DNA of 33,432 bases from CAUZJO01 sp963580245 (GTDB lineage Bacteria > Sumerlaeota > Sumerlaeia > MVZB01): contig CAUZJO010000037.1 of NCBI GenBank assembly GCA_963580245.1, positions 1 through 33,432 on the forward strand, in the 5' to 3' direction. Each line of letters begins with the position of its first letter. Position 1 is the first letter of the stretch. The position numbers were made by a program, and so were the translations under genes. Below are positions 24,149 to 31,292 of this stretch, piece after piece. A model generated the notes under the pieces. The model worked only from the letters and a program-made list of their open reading frames with translations, searched no databases and had not been told where the DNA came from.

Positions 24149-25726
24149 ATGTCTAAGCGACGCGCGATCGTGAGTGTATCGGACAAGACGGGGATCGTTG
24201 ATTTCTGCCGCGGCCTCGTCGATTTAGATTTTGAAGTCATCTCGACCGGAGGGACGCTGCGGACCTTGACCGAAGGGGAAGTCAAGGCGCGCCAGGTCTC
24301 CGACGTCACCGGTGTCCCCGAGATCCTTGATGGGCGCATCAAAACCCTCCACCCCGGCATCTTTGGCGGCATCCTCGCCCGACGCAACCTGGCCGGCGAC
24401 ATGGCCACGCTCGAGGAGCACGGGATGGAACCGATCGACGTGGTGGCCGTCAACCTCTATCCGTTCGCCGAGACGCTGAGCAAACCGGGCGCGACCCGCG
24501 AACAGATCATCGAACAGATCGACATCGGCGGCCCCTCGCTCATCCGCGCGGCGGCCAAGAACCACCAGGACGTCTACGTGATCGTCGACCCGGCGGATTA
24601 CGAGAAGGTTCTCGACGCCTTGCGCGCGCGCCGGGAAGCCGATTATTCGGTGCTGAGGCGCTCCCTGGCCGCCAAGGTCTTCACGCACACCAGCCAATAC
24701 GACCAACTGATCAGCGATTATATGGCGTCGCTTGGCGAGGCGCCCTCTGGCGAGACCCCCGCCCCCAAGGCGCAATCCGACTTGCCCGAGCGACTGGTTT
24801 TGGATTGGCCGCTGCGACAGCGGCTCCGCTATGGGGAGAATCCGCATCAGCGCGCCGCCTTCTACGCCGATCCCGACTGCCCGCCCCCCTCGATGGCCCA
24901 CTGCGCCCAGCTCCAGGGCAAGGAGCTGTCCTATAACAATTACCTGGACGGCGAAACGGCCCTGGAGATGGTGCGCGAGTTCGAGGAGCCGGCCTGCGTG
25001 ATCCTCAAGCATCTCAATCCATGCGGGGCGGCGGTGGCCGCGTCGTGCTCCGAAGCCTACGACCTGGCCTTCAAAGGTGACCCCGTCTCCCCTTTCGGCG
25101 GCATCGTCGGCCTCAACCGGCCCGTTAACGGCGAACTGGCGGCCAAGCTGGCCGAAATTTTCCTCGAGGTCGTCATCGCCCCTGGGTTCGAGGAGGACGC
25201 GCGCCAGGTCCTGGAGAAAAAGAAGAACCTGCGCCTATTGGAGACCGGCCCGCTCCCGACGCTCGCGCCACGCATGGCCTACAAGTCGGTCGCCGGCGGG
25301 ATGTTGGTTCAGGAGTCGGATACTGCTGACACTCCCGACGCGGAACTCAAGGTCGTCAGTAAGGCGCAGCCCACCGATGAAGACTGGAAAAGCCTGCGCT
25401 TCGCGTGGACCGTTTGCAAGTGGGTCAAATCCAATGCCATCGTTTACACGGTCGGCCGCCGAACCGTCGGGATCGGTGCGGGCCAGATGAGCCGGATCGA
25501 CGCGGCCCGCTTCGGCCTGCAAAAGGCCGGCGGCCGTATCCCGGACGGCTACATGGCGTCCGATGCGTTCTTCCCCTTTCGCGACGTGGTCGACCTCGCG
25601 GCCAGCGCCCAGGTGCGCGGCATCATCCACCCCGGCGGCTCGATCCGCGACGACAAGAGCATCGAGGCGGCCAACGAACACGGGATGATCATGGTCTACA
25701 CGGGGATGCGGCACTTCAGGCATTAG
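24149..25726 (+). CDS. purH: Bifunctional PurH (AICAR transformylase/IMP cyclohydrolase)
   Basis: This 525-residue enzyme performs the last two steps of purine synthesis, formylating AICAR with 10-formyl-THF and closing the ring to IMP. The N-terminal MGS-like cyclohydrolase domain opens RRAIVSVSDKTGIVDFCRGL and continues EVISTGGTLRTL, VTGVPEILDGRIKTLHPGIF and VAVNLYPFAETL. The transformylase domain has RYGENPHQRAAFY, ELSYNNYLDGETALEM and the catalytic pair Lys287-His288 in ILKHLNPCGAA. The C-terminus is DAFFPFRDVVDLAASAQVRG, then IIHPGGSIRDD. The open frame extends upstream to 24002 inside polX, but the ATG at 24149 matches the family and is preceded by AAGGAG about 14 bases upstream. Confidence 0.97.
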   Translation: MSKRRAIVSVSDKTGIVDFCRGLVDLDFEVISTGGTLRTLTEGEVKARQVSDVTGVPEILDGRIKTLHPGIFGGILARRNLAGDMATLEEHGMEPIDVVAVNLYPFAETLSKPGATREQIIEQIDIGGPSLIRAAAKNHQDVYVIVDPADYEKVLDALRARREADYSVLRRSLAAKVFTHTSQYDQLISDYMASLGEAPSGETPAPKAQSDLPERLVLDWPLRQRLRYGENPHQRAAFYADPDCPPPSMAHCAQLQGKELSYNNYLDGETALEMVREFEEPACVILKHLNPCGAAVAASCSEAYDLAFKGDPVSPFGGIVGLNRPVNGELAAKLAEIFLEVVIAPGFEEDARQVLEKKKNLRLLETGPLPTLAPRMAYKSVAGGMLVQESDTADTPDAELKVVSKAQPTDEDWKSLRFAWTVCKWVKSNAIVYTVGRRTVGIGAGQMSRIDAARFGLQKAGGRIPDGYMASDAFFPFRDVVDLAASAQVRGIIHPGGSIRDDKSIEAANEHGMIMVYTGMRHFRH

Positions 25727-25890
25727 GCCCGCCGCAAATGGGTGAGTGCCACGCCCAAGCCGCTTATCCAATGATGCCTCGGGCCGCCTCGCTCGATGGA
25801 CCCTCGGAGGGCATTCCATCCGACACATTGGATTTCGGGCTTCGGGTTTTGGGGCTGATGTGATTTATTCTTGGACGGGAGAGTCGGCCG

Positions 25891-27321
25891 ATGAGCAGCA
25901 CGAACGCCTTGGTCGGGATCGTCATGGTCTCGCGCGACGAAATGGAACCCATGCGCCCCGCGCTCAAGCTGCTCGACCGGTTGGGTTGCCCTTACGAGGT
26001 TTTGCTCGGCTCGATCTGGACGGACCCCGACCGGCTGATTCGCTGGGCGGCCGGAGCCGCCGCCGCCGGGCTGCGCGTTTTGCTGGCCGCCGCCGGGACC
26101 GCGCCGCAACTTCCCGGGCTGCTGGCCGCCGCCACGCGCCTGCCGGTCATCGCTGTGCCCCTGGCACTCTGTTCGTTTAAGGAATCCGAGGCACTGCAAC
26201 TCGCGCTGGCGACCTCGCCGGCGGCGCCGGTGGCCGCCGTCGAGCCGGGCGCGGCCGAAGCCGCCGCGCTGTTGGCCGTGCGCCAGTTGGCCACCGCGGA
26301 CCCCCGATGGATCGGCCCCCTCGAAACCTACCGGCGCGGCGCGACTGAGCAAACCGAACGGGACCACCAGGCCCTTCAGGATGAGCTTTCGCGGTTCGAT
26401 GCCGCCGCGCAGCCGCCCGCGGCCACCCCCCAGGACAACAACGGCGACCGCGAGCAAGGCGAACGAGGGTCGCGCACAACGCAGACTGAAGCCACTGGCA
26501 TCCCACCCACCAGCCGGAGAGGTGATCTCGAAGCGGCCGCGCCTCCCGAACCGGAACAAGCCCCCGTTGAGATTCACCCCGTGAACCTGGATCGTCCCCT
26601 GACCGGGAGGGTCGTCGGCGCAGCGAAACGCAAGCTGCCCGATGAGTCGCCCCTGCCCCCACCCGCTCGTCGTCTGGGCCGCCACCGGATCGATCCGGAC
26701 GACCCGGAGTACGGGACGATCGAGGAGGCCGTCGATTGTCTGTTGGAGGGAGGCGTCGTGGCCCTGCCGACCGACACCGTCTATGGCCTGGCAGTCGATG
26801 CCACCAACATCCGCGCCGTCGAACGGCTCTACCACGTCAAGGGTCGCGATCGCGATAAGCCGCTGGTCCTGATGGTCGATTCGTCCAAGCTGCTGGGGGC
26901 GATCGCCCGCAACCTGACGGTTGACGTGCGCAGCCTGATGGAGGCATTCTGGCCCGGGCCGCTCACGATCGTCTTTCAGAAGCGTCCGGGGAATTTTATG
27001 CACGTCAGCCCGACCGCCTCGATCGGCGTGCGTCTGCCGGATCACTCGACGCCCCTGGCATTGGTCCAGACGTTGGCCCGACCGATCGCCTGCACTTCGG
27101 CCAACTTATCGGGCCAACCCGAGATCCTTTCGGCCGACGAGGTCGAGCAAGTCTTCGCGGAGCGGATCAATATGATCCTCGACGGCGGAGTCCTGGCCAC
27201 CGCTCCGGCTTCGACCGTGATCGACGTGACGGCGGACCCGTACCGGATCCTCCGCGCCGGCTCGGTCAGCCAGGAGCAACTGGCCGCCCTGCTCGGCGAC
27301 AAGCTGGAGTTGGAGCTTTGA
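25891..27321 (+). CDS. PurE-like pseudoenzyme fused to threonylcarbamoyl-AMP synthase (Sua5/TsaC)
   Basis: This 476-residue protein joins two unlike domains. Residues 5-168 follow PurE (N5-CAIR mutase) end to end: ALVGIVMVSRDEMEPM for the usual VxIVMGSxSDxxxM, LAAAGTAPQLPGLLAA for AGAGGAAHLPGMIAA, LPVIAVPL, and a C-terminal helix. The PurE catalytic residues are replaced: GSxSD is VSRDE, the SAHR motif with the essential histidine is SIWT (41-44), and AAHLPGM is APQLPGL. It therefore should not be an active mutase. A disordered Pro/Ala/Gln-rich linker runs about 169-265. Residues 273-470 are a complete YrdC/Sua5 domain: GVVALPTDTVYGLAV, KGRDRDKPLVLMV, FWPGPLTIVF, SIGVRLPDHSTPL, CTSANLSGQPEILSADEV and ASTVIDV. 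Sua5 makes threonylcarbamoyl-AMP from threonine, bicarbonate and ATP for tRNA t6A37. It follows purH after 164 bases. Confidence 0.9.
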   Translation: MSSTNALVGIVMVSRDEMEPMRPALKLLDRLGCPYEVLLGSIWTDPDRLIRWAAGAAAAGLRVLLAAAGTAPQLPGLLAAATRLPVIAVPLALCSFKESEALQLALATSPAAPVAAVEPGAAEAAALLAVRQLATADPRWIGPLETYRRGATEQTERDHQALQDELSRFDAAAQPPAATPQDNNGDREQGERGSRTTQTEATGIPPTSRRGDLEAAAPPEPEQAPVEIHPVNLDRPLTGRVVGAAKRKLPDESPLPPPARRLGRHRIDPDDPEYGTIEEAVDCLLEGGVVALPTDTVYGLAVDATNIRAVERLYHVKGRDRDKPLVLMVDSSKLLGAIARNLTVDVRSLMEAFWPGPLTIVFQKRPGNFMHVSPTASIGVRLPDHSTPLALVQTLARPIACTSANLSGQPEILSADEVEQVFAERINMILDGGVLATAPASTVIDVTADPYRILRAGSVSQEQLAALLGDKLELEL

Positions 27322-27347
27322 CGCCCGGGGTGGGCCTAATGCAAAAT
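27318..27347 (+). promoter_or_regulatory. Possible promoter of the lipoprotein gene
   Basis: TTGACG (27318-27323) and CAAAAT (27342-27347) are spaced by 18 bases, matching five and four consensus positions. The -35 overlaps the stop codon of the preceding fusion gene. A weak candidate. Confidence 0.3.
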
Positions 27348-27351
27348 TTGA

Positions 27352-27376
27352 CCCTCGGATCACCATTGTCCGAGGG
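27352..27376 (+). other. 8-bp stem-loop in the lipoprotein leader
   Basis: CCCTCGGA (27352-27359) pairs perfectly with TCCGAGGG (27369-27376) around a nine-base loop. It lies between the Sua5 fusion and the lipoprotein start. No run of T follows, so it is a poor intrinsic terminator; it may instead shape the lipoprotein mRNA leader. Confidence 0.4.
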
Positions 27377-27406
27377 CGAGATCAATCAAATCAGAGGAGA
27401 ACGACG

Positions 27407-27817
27407 ATGAATCATTGGCGGATGATGTTGGTCAGCCTAACGGCGCTGACCCTACTGAGCGGCTGCGCTCATATCCCGGGAGAAACGGACCTGAGCGACG
27501 TGGCGCGCGATGCCAACCTCGGCAATGTCACGACCGGGGACGGCACGTACGAGGACTACACGGCGACGGGTCATTATACGGGCACCGAGGTCGGCATCGG
27601 CCTGGGCCTTCCAATCCTGAACATCAAATTCAAGGAGTTTTACCCCGCCCGCACCAACGAGGACCTGCTGACCGACGTGGCGCGCGCCGCCAGTTCCGAC
27701 GGCGCCGATGGGATGATCAACGTGACGCCCACCAGAACCTGCTTTACCGGCTTCCCATTCTTCATCCTGGGTGTCTACGTCGATCAGGCGGAGGGGACCG
27801 GGATCGCGATCAAATAG
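27407..27817 (+). CDS. Small lipoprotein (TRL-like), 136 aa
   Basis: This 136-residue protein is an exported lipoprotein. It has a short basic and hydrophobic start (MNHWRMMLVSLTALTL) and a lipobox LSGC with Cys20 as the lipidation site. The mature part contains TGTEVGIGLGLPILNIKFKE, then DLLTDVARAASSDGADGMIN and a hydrophobic stretch FPFFILGVYVDQAEG. The DGADGMINV pattern is reminiscent of small TRL-like or YbjQ-like domains, but I cannot assign the family firmly. GGAGA lies seven bases before the ATG. An inverted repeat starts 65 bases after its stop. Confidence 0.8.
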   Translation: MNHWRMMLVSLTALTLLSGCAHIPGETDLSDVARDANLGNVTTGDGTYEDYTATGHYTGTEVGIGLGLPILNIKFKEFYPARTNEDLLTDVARAASSDGADGMINVTPTRTCFTGFPFFILGVYVDQAEGTGIAIK

Positions 27818-27881
27818 GAGTGTGATGTCAGATTAGGGAGTCAACTCCGCTTCGATGCAGGGTTCCCGTTCTGGATGATGA

Positions 27882-28004
27882 TCGGCTCTCGGCTCCCGTC
27901 CCTCGTCCTCGTAATCGTGATTGGCCTTATCATTGAGTCCCTACCCGCTCGTGGCCCAAGAAGAAGACCGATTACGAGGACGAGGGGCGAGAGCCGAGAG
28001 CCGA
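27882..28004. repeat. Long imperfect inverted repeat (36-bp arms, 51-bp spacer)
   Basis: The left arm 27882-27917 and the right arm 27969-28004 are inverse copies with 34 of 36 positions matching. The spacer is 51 bases. The arms consist of CTCGTCCTCGTAATCG-like sequence and its complement. It lies in the 378-base gap between the lipoprotein and trmD; the rest of that gap shows no gene. Such arms form a very stable hairpin and resemble REP-like or MITE-like dispersed elements. There is no coding content beyond short spurious frames and no obvious target duplication. I see only one copy in this window. Confidence 0.75.
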
Positions 28005-28195
28005 CCCGCGGGGTGCGCTGGGCGTCAACCCCATCATCGAACGGATTGCGTGGTGATTCAACCATTTGGAGACGCGTCGGCCGGGCCTCCGCCGCAATCC
28101 CGTCACCCTTCGCATTCCCACCTCTGAGACACACCCTCAAATAGCCCGACGCGAATCAGCGGTGCCACGTCGATGTTTCTTGTAATGTTCACGCC

Positions 28196-28972
28196 ATGCG
28201 TTTCGATGTCCTGACGATCTTCCCCGAGATTTTCAAATCGCCCCTGCGCGCGAGCATCCTCGGCAAGGCCATCGAGGCCGGCAAGATCGACTGCCGCCTC
28301 CATAACATTCGCGACTGGACGACCGACAAGCACCACTGCACCGACGGTGCTCCGTATGGCGGGGGCGGCGGGATGCTGATGTTGGCGGAGCCGCTCTTGC
28401 GTGCGATCGGGGACGTGCGCGCGCGGGCCGAAACAGCACTCGGCAACCGTCCGCCCCTGATTCATCTGAGTCCTCAGGGCGAACCGCTCGGCAGTCCATT
28501 GATCGAGCGTCTCAGTGGTTTTCCCGGCATGCTCCTGCTGTGCGGTAGTTACGAGGGAATCGATGAGCGGGTCGTCGAACTCGAGGTCGACCATGAGGTC
28601 TCGATCGGCGACTACGTGCTGACCGGCGGCGAACTGCCCGCGTTGGTCCTTATCAACGCCGTGGCCCGCCGCATCGAGGGCGTCCTCGGCAACCCCAACT
28701 CCGCCCCCAACGATTCCTTTGAAAACGGCCTACTCGACTTCCCCCACTACACCCGCCCCGAGCAGGTCGACGGCCTGGCCGTCCCACCGATCCTGCTTTC
28801 GGGTCATCACGCCAACATCGAGCAGTGGCGGCGGCGCCAGTCGCTGGAGCGGACGGCCCGCCGCCGCCCCGACATGCTCGCCCGCGCGCCGCTCACCGAC
28901 GAAGACCGCCGGTGGCTGGCCGAGCAGGACCTTTGGCCACCCCCCGGCCCCGAGGGGAAGCGTTCGTGTTAA
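28196..28972 (+). CDS. trmD: tRNA (guanine-N1)-methyltransferase TrmD
   Basis: This 258-residue enzyme methylates G37 at N1 in tRNAs, with SAM as donor. The N-terminus is MRFDVLTIFPEIFKSPLRAS. The SPOUT knot region shows GAPYGGGGGM (51-60), HLSPQGEPLGS, LCGSYEGIDERV (115-126) and SIGDYVLTGGELP (136-148). The C-terminal part carries NDSFENGLLDFPHYTRPE, with the catalytic aspartate region, and LLSGHHANIEQWRR. All motifs are intact and length is normal. In many bacteria trmD sits with rpsP, rimM and rplS; none of them is here, and a second SPOUT gene overlaps its end instead. Confidence 0.97.
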   Translation: MRFDVLTIFPEIFKSPLRASILGKAIEAGKIDCRLHNIRDWTTDKHHCTDGAPYGGGGGMLMLAEPLLRAIGDVRARAETALGNRPPLIHLSPQGEPLGSPLIERLSGFPGMLLLCGSYEGIDERVVELEVDHEVSIGDYVLTGGELPALVLINAVARRIEGVLGNPNSAPNDSFENGLLDFPHYTRPEQVDGLAVPPILLSGHHANIEQWRRRQSLERTARRRPDMLARAPLTDEDRRWLAEQDLWPPPGPEGKRSC

Positions 28973-29532
28973 GTATCGCGCTGGTCCACTATCCGGTGGT
29001 CAACAAAGAGGGCCGCGTGGTGACCACTTCGATCACGAATTTCGATATCCACGACATCGCCCGCGCGGCCTGCACCTATGGGGTCGCGCGATACTACATC
29101 GTCACGCCCGTCGAGTTGCAGCGCCAGTACGCCCGCAGGATCATCACGCATTGGATCGAGGGTTCGGGCGCCGAGCACAACCCAACCCGCACCGAAGCGC
29201 TCACCAACGTGGAACTCATGACCGACCTGGCGGCCGTGGGCGAGGCCATCGAACGAGATTTCGGTCGGCCGCCGCTGTGGGTCGCGACCTCAGCCCGGCC
29301 GTTCGCCAACCCGATTGCCTGCGGCCGGCTGCGCGAGATGCTCGGCAACGACGCGGAACCTGTCTGCCTCATCTTCGGCACCGGCTCGGGCCTGCATGCC
29401 CAGATCATCGAAGACGCCGATTACGTTCTGGAGCCGATCCGTGGTCCCAGGGACTACAACCACCTCTCGGTCCGCTCCGCCGTCTCGGTTTACCTGGATC
29501 GGCTGCTGAGCGTCGAGAGCCCTGCTTCCTAA
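28966..29532 (+). CDS. Predicted SPOUT-type RNA methyltransferase (TM1570-like)
   Basis: This 188-residue protein starts at GTG 28966, overlapping the end of trmD by seven bases, with GAGGGGAAG just upstream. The longer open frame from 28825 is antisense-like and not protein-like before this point. It has the fold pattern of a SAM-dependent SPOUT methyltransferase: MLSIALVHYPVVNKEGRVV at the start, IHDIARAACTYGVARYYIVT, CLIFGTGSGL (the knot loop) near 133-142, and YVLEPIRG, then DYNHLSVRSAVSVYLDRLL as the knot helix. Known neighbours of trmD in Thermotoga and others include such a protein (TM1570, PF09936). Its RNA target is not known to me. Translational coupling with TrmD suggests a shared role in tRNA or rRNA modification. 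Confidence 0.85.
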   Translation: MLSIALVHYPVVNKEGRVVTTSITNFDIHDIARAACTYGVARYYIVTPVELQRQYARRIITHWIEGSGAEHNPTRTEALTNVELMTDLAAVGEAIERDFGRPPLWVATSARPFANPIACGRLREMLGNDAEPVCLIFGTGSGLHAQIIEDADYVLEPIRGPRDYNHLSVRSAVSVYLDRLLSVESPAS

Positions 29533-29699
29533 ACCTCGGGCCCGGCGGGAATCAGTTTTCCGGTCGTCCTCGACCCCGAAGGGGGCCAATGTGATTAGCC
29601 GTGGGTGCAATCCACGGTTCGCGGTCCCAAACTCGCGACAACCCTGAAAATTCTGTGGGTTGTACCCGATGAGGTCGGCGAGGGAGACCCCTGATGAAC

Positions 29700-29728
29700 T
29701 TGAATCCATATATGCGTTCAGGTATCGT
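29700..29728 (+). promoter_or_regulatory. Possible promoter of the aminotransferase gene
   Basis: TTGAAT (29700-29705) and TATCGT (29723-29728) are spaced by 17 bases, each matching four consensus positions, with the start codon about 70 bases downstream. The gap between the methyltransferase and this gene is 264 bases, so a promoter here is expected. Confidence 0.35.
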
Positions 29729-29796
29729 GGTGAAAGAACTGGACCAGTGAATCGGTCCGGTTGGCATCCGTTGAAAAGTCGCCGCCGAGGATCGAG

Positions 29797-31173
29797 ATGG
29801 AGACGTATGATTCCCCAATAGCGCGGAAGTTCGCCGAAAAATTCCCTAAATCCAGGGCCCTTTACGAGCGGGCGAAGAAAGTTTTTCCCGGTGGCGTGAC
29901 CCATGACGTCCGCTACGTACATCCCTATCCCATCTCGATTGACCGCGCCCAAGGCTCTCGCAAGTGGGACGTGGACGGGAACGAGTACGTTGATTACTTC
30001 GGGGGGCACGGGGCGTTGTTGCTCGGGCACAATCACCCGGCCGTCGTCGAGGCCGTGCGGGAACAGCTCTCCAAGGGCACCCACTTCGGCGCGTCGCATG
30101 AGCTGGAATTGCAATGGGCGGAACTGATCACGCAAATGGTCCCTTGCGCCGAGAAAGTGCGCTTCACGAACTCCGGCACCGAGGCCAGCCTGTTGGCCCT
30201 GCGCGTCGCCCGGGCCTACACGGGCAAGAGCAAGATCCTGCGCTTCGAGAGCCACTTCCACGGATGGCACGACCAAGTGGCCTTCGCCTCGACGTCGCAT
30301 TTCGACGGGACGATTCCGGCGGGAATCACGCGCGAAACGACGCGTAGCGTTGTCCTTTGCGCGCCCAATGATCTGGACCAGGTCAAGCAGGCCCTCGCGA
30401 ATGATGAGGACATCGCCGCGGTCATCATCGAGCCCACCGGGTCGACGTTTGGCCAGGTTCCGACCGGCGGCAAGTTCCTGGCTCAATTGGGGGAACTGAC
30501 GACGCAACACGGCGTCTTGCTCATCTTCGATGAGGTCATCACGGGATTCCGCGTCGCGCCGGGCGGGGCGCAGGAGATCTACGGGATCACGCCGGACTTG
30601 ACCCTGCTGGCCAAAGCGATGGCGGGAGGCTTCAACGGTGGTGCCGTCGTGGGCCGGGCCGACGTCATGGACGTGATGACCGTGCGCGAGGACTCCCAAT
30701 GGAACCGCGAACGCCGCGTGGCCCATCAGGGGACGTTTAATTCAAATCCGATCTGCGCCGCCGCCGGATTGGCCACGCTCAAGCTGATCGCCTCGACCGA
30801 CATTACCCAAAAAGCGACTCAAAATGCCGAGACATTGCGAAACGCGCTCAATGAGGTTATCCGTGAACAAGGGGTCAATTGGCTGGTATACGGGGAGTTC
30901 TCCGGCTTCCATATCTTTGCCAACCACGAAAACAGGGACATCACGATCGAGGATATCTATTCGAACCGGGTTCATTACACGATCCTGAAGGGCGGAACTC
31001 CGCCGGCGGTCATCTTCAAGATCCGCGCGGGTTTGATCGTCGGGGGCGTGGACGTCGTCGCGTGGCCCGGCGGTTGGGTGTCGGGCGTGCATTCCGCTGA
31101 AGACATCGAGGAGACCGCCGCGGCCTTCCGGCAATTGCTGGTGATGGTGAAAGAAGAGGCCCTATTGGTCTAG
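29797..31173 (+). CDS. Class III aminotransferase, glutamate-1-semialdehyde aminomutase-like
   Basis: This 458-residue PLP enzyme resembles glutamate-1-semialdehyde 2,1-aminomutase (HemL). It has the usual start KFPKSRALYERAKKVFPGGV, then WDVDGNEYVDYFGGHGALLL. Cofactor motifs are RFTNSGTEASLLALRVARAY and FESHFHGWHD. LLIFDEVITGFRVAPGGAQE carries the aspartate that pairs with the PLP nitrogen, and Lys273 in LTLLAKAMAGGFNGGAVVGR forms the Schiff base. The C-terminal part has GTFNSNPICAAAGLATL. GAGG at good distance supports the ATG at 29797; the frame extends upstream to a TTG at 29761 without protein-like sequence. Many HemL-like proteins outside heme operons act on other amino acids or diamines, so substrate is uncertain. 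The altronate-dehydratase-like gene follows after 119 bases. Confidence 0.9.
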   Translation: METYDSPIARKFAEKFPKSRALYERAKKVFPGGVTHDVRYVHPYPISIDRAQGSRKWDVDGNEYVDYFGGHGALLLGHNHPAVVEAVREQLSKGTHFGASHELELQWAELITQMVPCAEKVRFTNSGTEASLLALRVARAYTGKSKILRFESHFHGWHDQVAFASTSHFDGTIPAGITRETTRSVVLCAPNDLDQVKQALANDEDIAAVIIEPTGSTFGQVPTGGKFLAQLGELTTQHGVLLIFDEVITGFRVAPGGAQEIYGITPDLTLLAKAMAGGFNGGAVVGRADVMDVMTVREDSQWNRERRVAHQGTFNSNPICAAAGLATLKLIASTDITQKATQNAETLRNALNEVIREQGVNWLVYGEFSGFHIFANHENRDITIEDIYSNRVHYTILKGGTPPAVIFKIRAGLIVGGVDVVAWPGGWVSGVHSAEDIEETAAAFRQLLVMVKEEALLV

Positions 31174-31292
31174 GACGAGGCCTTCGGCTTGACCGCTTGA
31201 TTCCGCTATCGGCATTCATTGTTCAGTACACATGACCGACGTTTGATCGCCACGAGGACCTCGCGCGCGTCGTCGGGGAGGGGAAGGCAGGG

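Noticed and set aside
27875..28144. Small plus-strand open frame starting MIGSRLPSLVLVIVIG
   Set aside because: It lies in the inverted repeat; the hydrophobic start is produced by the repeat arm and no ribosome site supports it.
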